Of a DNA stretch of 13,744 nucleotides, positions 1-6,658 are shown piece after piece. The translations under genes were made by a program, and so were the position numbers. Numbering within the stretch: the stretch's first letter is position 1; each line of letters opens with the position of its first letter. The DNA lies in contig QNAR01000018.1 of assembly GCA_003643975.1 (NCBI GenBank), forward strand, positions 1 to 13,744. The letters run 5' to 3'. Source of the stretch: Thermotogae bacterium. Its GTDB lineage: Bacteria; Thermotogota; Thermotogae; Petrotogales; Kosmotogaceae. The notes beneath the pieces were generated by a model. That model ran no database searches, was not told where the DNA came from, and saw only the letters and a list, made by a program, of their open reading frames with translations.

Positions 1-11
1 AAAAGATGAAA

Positions 12-1349
12 TCAACTGGCTGCAAAATCAGTAGTCACCGTGTTGCTTATTTCCGATATCAAACCCTTGATGTATTTGTTGTCTTTCAGCACACTATTGC
101 CTATCTGTTTTACCGAATGAATAACAGTAGAGTGCTTCTTGCCTATGACCTGTGCGATTTCCTGTACACTTTTACCATATTCTTGTTTGAGGATATAGAT
201 GAAAAGTTGCCTGGCTTTTACCACATTTTTCGTTCTGGAAGTGCCTTTAATTTCTTCAGGGGTAACACCCATAACTTTCTCTACTGCTTTGAGCAACCTA
301 TCAACATCGGTTAATGGTCTTACTCTGGAACTGTCGGTTTGAAAAGAACCTATAATTTGCCTGGCAAAAGAGAGGTCTATTTCCTCTTTGTACATACTGC
401 TCTGGATGATCAACTTGATTATCGCTCCCCTCAATCGCCTCAGGTTGCCATCTATTTTGCTCGCGAGTTCCATTGCAACATCATCGGAGAGATCGACTGA
501 TTCTCTCTTCGCAAGGCGTTTTGCTATCTCGTATCTGGTTTCGCGGGAAGGCGGCAAGATTTCCATAACCATGCCCATCTGGAAACGAGAAATCAAGCGA
601 TCTGGAAAACCATTCAGCTCATCAGGAGTTCTGTCGGAGCAAATAACAATTTGCTTCCCTGCATCGTGCAGTTCGTTAATAGTATGGAAGAGTTCTCGTT
701 GTGTTCCCTCTTTACCTATGAGAAATTGAACATCATCTATGAGAAGGACATCCGCTTTTTTCCTGTATTGAAATCTGAAATCCCGGATTGATCCCCTTTT
801 AATGGAATCTACCATATCATTCATAAACTGTTCGCTGGTGATGTACAAAACCTTTTTCTCAGGGAACAACTCAAGTATTCTATGTGCTATTGCCTGTAAT
901 AGATGTGTTTTTCCCAATCCAACGCCACCGTAAATGAAAAAGGGGTTGAACTTGCCAGGCTTTCTGCAGATTTCCTGCGCTACCTCAAATAGCGCTTTGT
1001 TCTCTGTGCCCACAACGAAGTTTTCAAATGTATATTCAGGGTTGAGCTCAGACAATATAAGCGGCTTCTTTTTGACTAAGGGTCCTTTGTATTCATTGGC
1101 TTCGAAAACTTCTTTTGAAGGAGATTCGTAAATGATCTCAAAATTGAGGTCTTTTCCGAGGGCTTCATGAATAGCACGATGTATAACCTTTCCATATCTT
1201 GACTGAAGCCAGTCTTTTACGAAAAGGTTCCCCACTTTGAATATTACCTTATCCCCCGTGATCTCTTTGATCTCCAAGGTTGTAAACCAGTTGTCCCAGG
1301 TTTTCTTTGAGAGCTTTTTTTCGAGTATTCTGATAATCCTATGCGACAC
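12..1349 (-). CDS. dnaA: Chromosomal replication initiator DnaA (445 aa, GTG start)
   Basis: DnaA is the ATP-dependent AAA+ initiator that binds and melts the replication origin. With the GTG start at 1349 the protein has 445 residues, close to the T. maritima DnaA (about 440). Seen in order: an N-terminal helicase-loading domain (SKKTWDNWF near residue 14); Walker A GGVGLGKT at 141-148; Walker B LLIDD with D205-D206; a sensor-like CSDRTPDEL; the arginine-finger segment SRFQMG (R255); NLRRLRGAIIKL; and the C-terminal DNA-binding domain with ARQLFIY and KKHSTVIHSV. The GTG is preceded by GGAGGT with 4 bases of spacing. An upstream in-frame ATG at 1475 would add 42 hydrophobic residues unlike any DnaA and has no ribosome site. 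No dnaN, recF or rnpA lies beside it. The terminator at 1475-1507 separates it from the operon upstream, so it probably has its own promoter in the 126-base leader. Confidence 0.97.
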   Translation of the reverse strand: MSHRIIRILEKKLSKKTWDNWFTTLEIKEITGDKVIFKVGNLFVKDWLQSRYGKVIHRAIHEALGKDLNFEIIYESPSKEVFEANEYKGPLVKKKPLILSELNPEYTFENFVVGTENKALFEVAQEICRKPGKFNPFFIYGGVGLGKTHLLQAIAHRILELFPEKKVLYITSEQFMNDMVDSIKRGSIRDFRFQYRKKADVLLIDDVQFLIGKEGTQRELFHTINELHDAGKQIVICSDRTPDELNGFPDRLISRFQMGMVMEILPPSRETRYEIAKRLAKRESVDLSDDVAMELASKIDGNLRRLRGAIIKLIIQSSMYKEEIDLSFARQIIGSFQTDSSRVRPLTDVDRLLKAVEKVMGVTPEEIKGTSRTKNVVKARQLFIYILKQEYGKSVQEIAQVIGKKHSTVIHSVKQIGNSVLKDNKYIKGLISEISNTVTTDFAAS

Positions 1350-1425
1350 AATAACCTCCGAAGAATAGTAACCCTGAAGCACCGCAACAGGAAAAGTAAA
1401 GAGTAAAGAAGTTGAAGCTAAAACA

Positions 1426-1434
1426 ATAATACCA
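1426..1434 (-). promoter_or_regulatory. Candidate extended -10 promoter for dnaA
   Basis: On the minus strand TGGTATTAT fits an extended -10 element (TGn plus TATTAT, five of six matches to TATAAT). It lies about 75 bases upstream of the dnaA GTG and downstream of the ferredoxin operon terminator, where a dnaA promoter is needed. No good -35 hexamer stands 17 bases upstream, so the call rests on the extended -10 and the position only. Confidence 0.35.
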
Positions 1435-1474
1435 GATTTTACATTCAATAAAAATGGTTCATTTTTGTGTTCCA

Positions 1475-1507
1475 CTATAAAAGGGGGTAGTCAAAGCGAC
1501 CACCCCC
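1475..1507 (-). terminator. Intrinsic terminator after the ferredoxin gene
   Basis: On the minus strand GGGGGTGGTC (1507-1498), a five-base loop and GACTACCCCC (1492-1483) form an unbroken 10-bp stem with one G-U pair, followed directly by TTTTATAG. The wobble pair makes the stem perfect only in the minus-strand RNA (the plus-strand RNA has an A-C mismatch), so its direction is clear. It ends the permease, aminotransferase, serA, ferredoxin operon 25 bases after the ferredoxin stop. Confidence 0.85.
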
Positions 1508-1532
1508 GAATATTTAGGTAAAAATTCAGAAA

Positions 1533-1712
1533 CTATTCTACTTTAATTGCTTGAACAGGACAGGAATCAGCTGCATCCTGGGCACAGGAGGCCTCTGTTT
1601 CAGAAACGATTACTTCGGCTTTTCCATCGTCAGTCATTCTGAATACTTCCGGGCATAGCCCTTCACAAACTCCACAACCAATGCAAGCATCTTTGTCAAT
1701 GTAAACCTTCAT
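1533..1712 (-). CDS. fdx: Small single-cluster [4Fe-4S] ferredoxin (59 aa)
   Basis: A soluble low-potential electron carrier starting MKVYIDKDACIGCGVCEGLC. Cysteines 10, 13 and 16 (CIGCGVC) and C51 (DSCP) are the expected cluster ligands. C20 and C43 sit exactly where T. maritima ferredoxin has its disulfide pair. Length (59 against 60) and ends (MKVYID at the start, AIKVE at the end) also match that protein. The ATG follows GGAGGTG with 5 bases of spacing and lies 21 bases after the serA stop, so it is the last gene of the minus-strand operon, just before the terminator. In this organism it is a natural electron acceptor for 2-oxoacid:ferredoxin oxidoreductases, including the one encoded at 10551-13158. 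Why it is co-transcribed with serine-type enzymes is not evident. Confidence 0.95.
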   Translation of the reverse strand: MKVYIDKDACIGCGVCEGLCPEVFRMTDDGKAEVIVSETEASCAQDAADSCPVQAIKVE

Positions 1713-1733
1713 TACTACACCTCCATTTGAATT

Positions 1734-2663
1734 TTATAGGGAATTCATTTCTTTAGCGACCTCAATGAGCCTTTTAGCCATCAACATTCCAACACGTGCC
1801 TGCCCTTCGTGAGTACTTGCACCCACATGGGGAGTGGCAATTACGTTGTCCAATCCCAACAATTTCCTTCTCAATTCGTCGATTGGTGGCTCAACCTCGA
1901 AGACATCAAGAGCAGCTCCTGAAATCTTCCCGCTTATCAAAGCATTGTACAGGGCTTGCTCATCCACAATGCCTCCTCTGGCAGCATTAATAATTATAAC
2001 ACCGTCTTTCATGTTTGAAAATTCGCTCTCACCAATAAAGTGTTTTGTGTTTTCAGTTAAAGGTAGATGTAGAGTGATAACATCGGCTTCCTTCAGTAGA
2101 TCATTCAGCTCTTCAGTCAAACGCACGGGCAATTCCGTTTCTTTAACAAAAGGATCATAGGCAATGATCTTCATTCCAAAGGCTGCAGCACGCTTCGCTA
2201 CTTCTTTTCCTATGGCTCCAAAACCAACAATACCAAGAGTTTTCTCAAAAATCTCGTTTCCTTTTAGTGCCTTCTTTTCCCATTTTCCTTCTTTGAGCCC
2301 TTGAGTGCCACGAGGAATATGACGCACCAATGCAAGTAAAAGGCCAAGGGTTAATTCTGCCACGGATATGGCATTGGCACCTGGAGTGTTGTAAACCTTT
2401 ATCCCCAGTTTTTTTGCTGTTTCAACATCTATGTTATCCAGCCCGGTTCCGGCTCGGCCTACAACCTTCAGCATTTTCCCCGCATTTAATACATCAGAGG
2501 TCACCTTAGTGGCGCTCCTCACAACGAGAAATTCAACGTCGCCTATGTTGTTGATAAGTTGTTCTTTATCAAGGTGCTCTGCAGTTAATTCAAAAAGTCC
2601 AGAAGATTTCAGCAGTTCCATGGCATCGCTGGAAAGAGGATCATTAACATGAAGTCTAAACAT
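1734..2663 (-). CDS. serA: D-3-phosphoglycerate dehydrogenase, short form without ACT domain (309 aa)
   Basis: An NAD-dependent D-2-hydroxyacid dehydrogenase, most likely oxidising 3-phosphoglycerate to 3-phosphohydroxypyruvate, the first step of serine synthesis. Visible: GRAGTGLDNID at 69-79; the Rossmann motif GFGAIG at 147-152; D170 at the end of the next strand (NAD ribose binding, AYDPF); and the catalytic trio R229 (NAARGG), E258 (DVFEVEPP) and H279 (ATPHVGAST). At 309 residues it is the short form; the C-terminal serine-sensing ACT domain of E. coli-type SerA is absent, so feedback inhibition by that route is not expected. Its ATG overlaps the stop of the upstream aminotransferase by one base (TGATG), implying translational coupling, and GGGAGGGAG just upstream serves as ribosome site. 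Glycerate or hydroxypyruvate reductase is the main alternative; the pairing with the aminotransferase fits either direction but favours serine synthesis. Confidence 0.9.
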   Translation of the reverse strand: MFRLHVNDPLSSDAMELLKSSGLFELTAEHLDKEQLINNIGDVEFLVVRSATKVTSDVLNAGKMLKVVGRAGTGLDNIDVETAKKLGIKVYNTPGANAISVAELTLGLLLALVRHIPRGTQGLKEGKWEKKALKGNEIFEKTLGIVGFGAIGKEVAKRAAAFGMKIIAYDPFVKETELPVRLTEELNDLLKEADVITLHLPLTENTKHFIGESEFSNMKDGVIIINAARGGIVDEQALYNALISGKISGAALDVFEVEPPIDELRRKLLGLDNVIATPHVGASTHEGQARVGMLMAKRLIEVAKEMNSL

Positions 2664-3805
2664 CAGACTCCCTCCCTTTCAAAGACCTCTTCAGCTGCCT
2701 TCAAGCCTGTACCGTAGTCGACATCATAGCCCAATTTTCTGAGAGCCATTTCAAGTGCCGAGATAGCGATTATCGTATCAAACTTTGACATATAACCCAG
2801 GTGAGCTATTCGGAAGATCTTACCTTTCATGCTTCCCTGCCCTCCGGCAATCGTTACGCCATATTCGTCTCGCATGAGTGAAACCAGTTTTCCACCATCG
2901 ACGTTTTCCGGTACTTTAACAGCTGTCAAAACATTACCAGGACGTTTTGAGAAAAGTTCAAGACCGAGGGCTTTAACTCCAGCCCGGGTAGCATCAGCGA
3001 GAATCCTGTGGCGTTCCCAGACATTCTCCATACCCTCCTCTTTGAGCATTTCCACCGCTTTTTTCAACTGATAAATGAGATTAACAGCTGGTGTATAGGG
3101 AGCGGGATTTTTTTTGTAAGCGAAGGCATTGAAGTAATAACTCGGTGTTTTATTTTGCTTGGCTTTTTCCCAGGCGTCCTCACTGAACGTTATGAAGCCC
3201 AGTCCCGGTGGAAGCATAAACCCTTTTTGAGAACCCGCTACGACAACATCAAGATTCCACTCATCGGTTTTTAGGGGTTGAGCAATAAGGCCACTAATAG
3301 CATCAACGACTATTAGCTTTCCGTGTGCTTTAACTACCTTGGCAAAGGCTTCAATATCCATGACGGTTCCCGTTGATGTCTCACTGAGCGTGGTAAATAC
3401 AGCCACAGCGTCTGGATGCTCTTTCAGCTTCTCGTCTATTATCTCGGGAGTGGCATAATCACCATATTCCAGTTCAATTGGAACTACATTAGCATCGTAA
3501 GTTTCACAAATCTGCTGCCAGCGTTCCCCGAATTTTCCGCTGACAACCACCAACACTTTTTCACCTGGTGATACAAGGTTAACTACTGCCATTTCCATGG
3601 CTCCCGTGCCAGAAGAAGCCAGCAAGAATAAGTCCTTGTTTGTCTGGAACACATATTTCGTGCCTTCAATGGCTTCTTCCATTATCTTCTTGAACTGTGG
3701 TGTTCTGTGGTGAATAGTTTCTTGTGCACCTTCCAAAAGAAGGTCGGTTGGAACCGGTGTCGGCCCTGGAGCGAGGAGATAGTTTTTCTTGATCATCTTT
3801 GCCAT
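2663..3805 (-). CDS. Class V aminotransferase, serine-pyruvate/alanine-glyoxylate family (380 aa)
   Basis: A PLP-dependent fold-type I aminotransferase of the class V group. Visible: LAPGPTPVP at 11-19 and HHRTPQF at 32-38, both typical of the AGXT/SgaA family; the PLP-binding SSGTGAMEMAV near 64-74; D168 (VVDAISG), which pairs with the pyridine nitrogen; and GSQKGFMLPPG with the Schiff-base lysine K194. Length is normal for the family. The start has GGGGGTG 5 bases upstream. It is coupled by a one-base overlap to serA, and no serC or serB is in the window. The best reading is phosphohydroxypyruvate (or hydroxypyruvate) transamination in serine synthesis, a role assigned to this family in organisms without SerC. 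Substrate cannot be read from sequence alone: serine-glyoxylate, alanine-glyoxylate or aspartate activity is possible. Confidence 0.88.
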   Translation of the reverse strand: MAKMIKKNYLLAPGPTPVPTDLLLEGAQETIHHRTPQFKKIMEEAIEGTKYVFQTNKDLFLLASSGTGAMEMAVVNLVSPGEKVLVVVSGKFGERWQQICETYDANVVPIELEYGDYATPEIIDEKLKEHPDAVAVFTTLSETSTGTVMDIEAFAKVVKAHGKLIVVDAISGLIAQPLKTDEWNLDVVVAGSQKGFMLPPGLGFITFSEDAWEKAKQNKTPSYYFNAFAYKKNPAPYTPAVNLIYQLKKAVEMLKEEGMENVWERHRILADATRAGVKALGLELFSKRPGNVLTAVKVPENVDGGKLVSLMRDEYGVTIAGGQGSMKGKIFRIAHLGYMSKFDTIIAISALEMALRKLGYDVDYGTGLKAAEEVFEREGV

Positions 3806-3832
3806 AGATGCACCCCCTTAGATTTAGATATG

Positions 3833-5206
3833 CTAGATATGTATTGAGTAATACCTTATTATCACATACATTGTCGCAACTATCCCTGATACCATCAACA
3901 GAGGAAATGTATATCTCATGTAATTCGAAAAGGTTAACTTCCCTCTTTTCAGTTTTTGGCTCATACCTGTCACAACCATGTTTGCAGCCGCGCCAACTAT
4001 CGTTCCGTTACCCCCGTAACACGCCCCGAGCACCAACGCCCACCAGAGCGTATCGGAAAGAGCGACATTTCCACTGAAAATCAGTGCTGGATTCCCAATC
4101 ATGCCTTTTACAATGGGGACCATGATCATCACCATCGGAACAGCGCTGACGAAACTCGAAAGCAATAATGGAAACCACAGAACGAAAAGCAACAGCATCA
4201 ACGGATTATGCAACGAATTCACAAGAAAATTCACAATGACATTCATAAGCCCCACCGCTTCTAGACCATAAACGAGGGTGAACATTCCCAAAAAGAAAAA
4301 GATAGTACCCCACTCAATTTTATGAAAGAGCTTTTCCATCGTTTCTCCGTCGACTTTCATGACAAAGAGCGTAACCGCCGCTGCTAAAAGGGAAACAAGA
4401 GCAGGATCTATTCCCAGTGATGGCGGCAATGTAAAACCAACCAGAGTAAAAGCAAATATCGTCAACGAGATGCGTAACATCCTTTTATCCCTTATTTGAG
4501 AAAAGGGGTTGGTATTGGCAAACTTCTTCAGAATTTCTTGCTCCTCATCACTGAGTTTAAAGTATTTGCTTTCTTTCCACAAGAGGAGAATAAGGATGGT
4601 AACCAGTGTTATAATGACTACAGGGGAAACATTGCTCAAAAAATCATTAAAGCTCTTTCCAGCTGCAAAACCCACTATCATGTTAGGTGGATCACCTATC
4701 AGAGTCGCTGTCCCTCCAAGGTTAGCCGAGAGTATTATCATGATAAGGAAGGGAAATGGGTTCTTTTTCAAAGCATCGGTAACTGCAAGGACAACAGGCA
4801 CAAAGACCATTACTGTGCTCACATTGTTCAAAAAGGCCGATGCCAAACCAACGATTATCGAGGTGAGAATGTATAAGAACCTGAAATTTCCCCGGCTCAT
4901 TTTAACAACCGCAACAGCCATGAACTGAAAAAAACCCGACTCTTCGATAAAGGGAAGAATGATCATCATTCCTATGAGTAGGCCCAGTGTTTTGAAGTCA
5001 ACAAAGCTACTCAGATTTTCAAGGTTAAGATTTTTGACCCCTTCTGGAAGAGCATCTGGAAAAGCGTTATTCAGCACCGCCGTCAAAAAAAGCAGTATCG
5101 CTCCACCTGCAAAAGCACTCGCAGCTTTGTCCATTTTGCCAGAGACAAGAAAATAATAAACAATGGACATAAGAACAAGTACTACACTACCGTATAGAAA
5201 AACCAT
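3833..5206 (-). CDS. ArsB/NhaD-type ion transporter superfamily permease (457 aa)
   Basis: A polytopic inner-membrane protein with about 11-12 hydrophobic segments. It belongs to the ArsB/NhaD/SLC13-like ion transporter group, shown by SANLGGTATLIGDPPNM at 160-176 and NNVSTVMVFVPVV at 127-139. Both motifs recur in the second half as GGNGTIVGAAANM (398-410) and SSFVSAVPMVMIMVPIV (350-366), exposing the two-fold internal repeat expected of this fold; the second copy has lost DPP. A charged loop near 211-243 separates the halves. I place the start at 5206 because AGGGGGTG stands 5 bases before it; the in-frame ATG at 5233 has no ribosome site and lies inside an operator-like dyad. It is first in the operon, 27 bases before the aminotransferase. 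Substrate is unknown: Na+/H+ exchange or organic/inorganic anion transport are both compatible. Confidence 0.85.
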   Translation of the reverse strand: MVFLYGSVVLVLMSIVYYFLVSGKMDKAASAFAGGAILLFLTAVLNNAFPDALPEGVKNLNLENLSSFVDFKTLGLLIGMMIILPFIEESGFFQFMAVAVVKMSRGNFRFLYILTSIIVGLASAFLNNVSTVMVFVPVVLAVTDALKKNPFPFLIMIILSANLGGTATLIGDPPNMIVGFAAGKSFNDFLSNVSPVVIITLVTILILLLWKESKYFKLSDEEQEILKKFANTNPFSQIRDKRMLRISLTIFAFTLVGFTLPPSLGIDPALVSLLAAAVTLFVMKVDGETMEKLFHKIEWGTIFFFLGMFTLVYGLEAVGLMNVIVNFLVNSLHNPLMLLLFVLWFPLLLSSFVSAVPMVMIMVPIVKGMIGNPALIFSGNVALSDTLWWALVLGACYGGNGTIVGAAANMVVTGMSQKLKRGKLTFSNYMRYTFPLLMVSGIVATMYVIIRYYSIHI

Positions 5207-5236
5207 GGCGGCACCCCCTGCAATAGTTTTCATGTT

Positions 5237-5255
5237 TGCAATTTATTGCATGCAA
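5237..5255. promoter_or_regulatory. Overlapping palindromes in the divergent control region (operator-like)
   Basis: TGCAAT-TT-ATTGCA (5237-5250) is a perfect inverted repeat, and it overlaps a second perfect palindrome, TTGCATGCAA (5246-5255). The site lies 31-49 bases before the permease start and downstream of the candidate permease promoter. A regulator bound here could block transcription of the minus-strand operon. No regulator gene is adjacent. Confidence 0.4.
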
Positions 5256-5301
5256 CGTATTTCAACGTGAAAAAACTTCCAAAATCGTTATCTTCTGAAT
5301 A

Positions 5302-5331
5302 ATTTTATCAGAGCATTCTTTAGAAGGTTAA
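5302..5331 (-). promoter_or_regulatory. Candidate promoter of the permease-serA-ferredoxin operon
   Basis: On the minus strand TTAACC (5331-5326) and TAAAAT (5307-5302) are separated by 18 bases. The -10 is preceded by TGA, giving an extended -10 (TGATAAAAT). The -10 matches TATAAT at five of six positions and the -35 matches TTGACA at four of six. The transcript would begin near 5295, leaving a leader of about 90 bases that contains the 5237-5255 dyad. Confidence 0.4.
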
Positions 5332-5351
5332 CGCTAATATTTTTCATTATG

Positions 5352-5363
5352 GCATTAAATTGC
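5352..5363. promoter_or_regulatory. Second operator-like site, near-copy of the 5237-5250 dyad
   Basis: Read on the minus strand, GCAATTTAATGC differs at one of 12 positions from GCAATTTATTGC at 5238-5249. Centre-to-centre distance is 114 bases, close to 11 helical turns, and the two sites flank the divergent promoter region. This site is 50-62 bases before the plus-strand aminotransferase start. The match is short and AT-rich, so chance similarity remains possible. Confidence 0.3.
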
Positions 5364-5413
5364 TTTACCATTTGATGAAAAAGAATACCAATTTTTTATC
5401 AGGGGGTATGTAT

Positions 5414-6646
5414 ATGAAAGAATTCAAATTTTCAAAGATTGGTCAGAAACTCACTTCATCGATTATCAGAGAACTACTTAAGGACGTCAACATCCCCGGT
5501 ATGATATCCTTTGGGGGAGGTGTTCCTGATCCCAAAACTTTTCCAAGATACAAGCTTTCAGAGGTAACGAAAGAAGTTTTAGAAAATGAGTTTTCTTTTT
5601 CCCTTCAATATGGCCCCACCGAAGGGGATGCCATCCTCAAAAAGTCATACATAAACTTTTTGAGGAAAAACGAAGGCATTGAAGGCCTTACAGAAGACAA
5701 CCTGCTTATAACAGTAGGCTCTCAAAGTGCTCTCTACTTGCTTTCAACAACTTTACTGGATTCTGACAGCAAATATTTCGTTTCCAAACCCGTTTATCTC
5801 GGTGCTGCCAGCGCTTTTTCTATGAATTCGATGAACCACATAGACCTTCCTTTAACTGAAGACGGTATTAATACTGATTTCTTAGAAGAAAAACTCCTTG
5901 AACTTGATGAAAACGGTGAAATAAGCAAAGTCAGGTTTATTTACGTCATCCCTAATTTCCACAACCCGGCAGGAGTAACGTTGAACCTTGAACGCAGGAA
6001 GAAAATAATCGAATTAGCAGAAAAATACGACTTGTTGATCATCGAAGATGATCCCTACGGTGATCTTCGCTATGAAGGCGAAGGGGTTCCTTCCATGTTC
6101 AAGCTGGCTGGAAAAGACAGAGTGGTCATGTTAAAGACGTTTAGCAAAATTCTTTCTCCCGGCATGAGACTTGGTTTTGTCATCGGTCATGAAACACTCC
6201 TTAGAAAATTAGTACTCGCCAAGCAAGCGGTGGATCTTTGTACCCCAAGCCTTACACAGCGCATCGCAGGAAGGTTTCTTGAGAAGTATGATTTGAAAGA
6301 ACTCTTAAAGCCTACCATAGATATTTACAGAAGAAAGAAAGATCTCATGCTCAAAGAACTGGAGGAGAATTTCGCGGATATAAAGGGAACTTACTGGACA
6401 AGACCACAGGGTGGATTGTTCATCTGGTTAACGCTGCCTGAAGGGTTCGATACCATGGAAATGATGGACCTGGGGAAGAAAAATGGAATACTGTTCATTC
6501 CCGGTACGGCTTTCTCCATAAGTGGCGGATGCGACAATTCTATGCGCCTTTCTTTCTGCCTCCCATCTGAAGAGGATATCGTGGAAGGGGTAAGAAGACT
6601 CAAGAAGACCGTTGTCGAATACGGAAAAGAAAAAGGATTACTCTGA
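5414..6646 (+). CDS. PLP-dependent aminotransferase, class I/II fold, TM1131-like (410 aa)
   Basis: A fold-type I aminotransferase of the 2-aminoadipate/LysN-like, multi-substrate group. Visible, numbered from the start at 5414: ISFGGGVPDPKTFP near 31-44; LQYGPTEGD at 64-72; the PLP-phosphate contact TVGSQSAL at 100-107; NFHNPAG with N184; IIEDDPYGDLRY with D212 and Y215; the Schiff-base lysine K245 in TFSKILSPGMRLG; and the substrate carboxylate arginine in MRLSFCLP. It closely resembles T. maritima TM1131 along its whole length, from memory. The ATG at 5414 is chosen because AGGGGGT lies 6 bases upstream; an ATG at 5408 is too close and one at 5360 has no ribosome site. It is the first gene of the plus-strand cassette, 12 bases before butyrate kinase 1. 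It would supply the 2-oxoacid for the downstream oxidoreductase; branched-chain, aromatic or methionine substrates are all plausible. Confidence 0.9.
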   Translation: MKEFKFSKIGQKLTSSIIRELLKDVNIPGMISFGGGVPDPKTFPRYKLSEVTKEVLENEFSFSLQYGPTEGDAILKKSYINFLRKNEGIEGLTEDNLLITVGSQSALYLLSTTLLDSDSKYFVSKPVYLGAASAFSMNSMNHIDLPLTEDGINTDFLEEKLLELDENGEISKVRFIYVIPNFHNPAGVTLNLERRKKIIELAEKYDLLIIEDDPYGDLRYEGEGVPSMFKLAGKDRVVMLKTFSKILSPGMRLGFVIGHETLLRKLVLAKQAVDLCTPSLTQRIAGRFLEKYDLKELLKPTIDIYRRKKDLMLKELEENFADIKGTYWTRPQGGLFIWLTLPEGFDTMEMMDLGKKNGILFIPGTAFSISGGCDNSMRLSFCLPSEEDIVEGVRRLKKTVVEYGKEKGLL

Positions 6647-6658
6647 GGGGGGAGCTGG

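Noticed and set aside
1350..1475. In-frame extension of dnaA from an ATG at 1475
   Set aside because: No ribosome site, hydrophobic residues unlike DnaA, overlap with the upstream terminator tail, and a strong GGAGGT before the GTG at 1349.
5207..5233. Permease start at the ATG at 5233
   Set aside because: No ribosome site, and it lies next to the dyad. AGGGGGTG directly precedes the ATG at 5206, and the ribosome site itself encodes the extra residues.
5360..5413. N-terminal extension of the PLP aminotransferase from 5360
   Set aside because: The extra residues run through the ribosome site AGGGGGT and do not look like the family N terminus.
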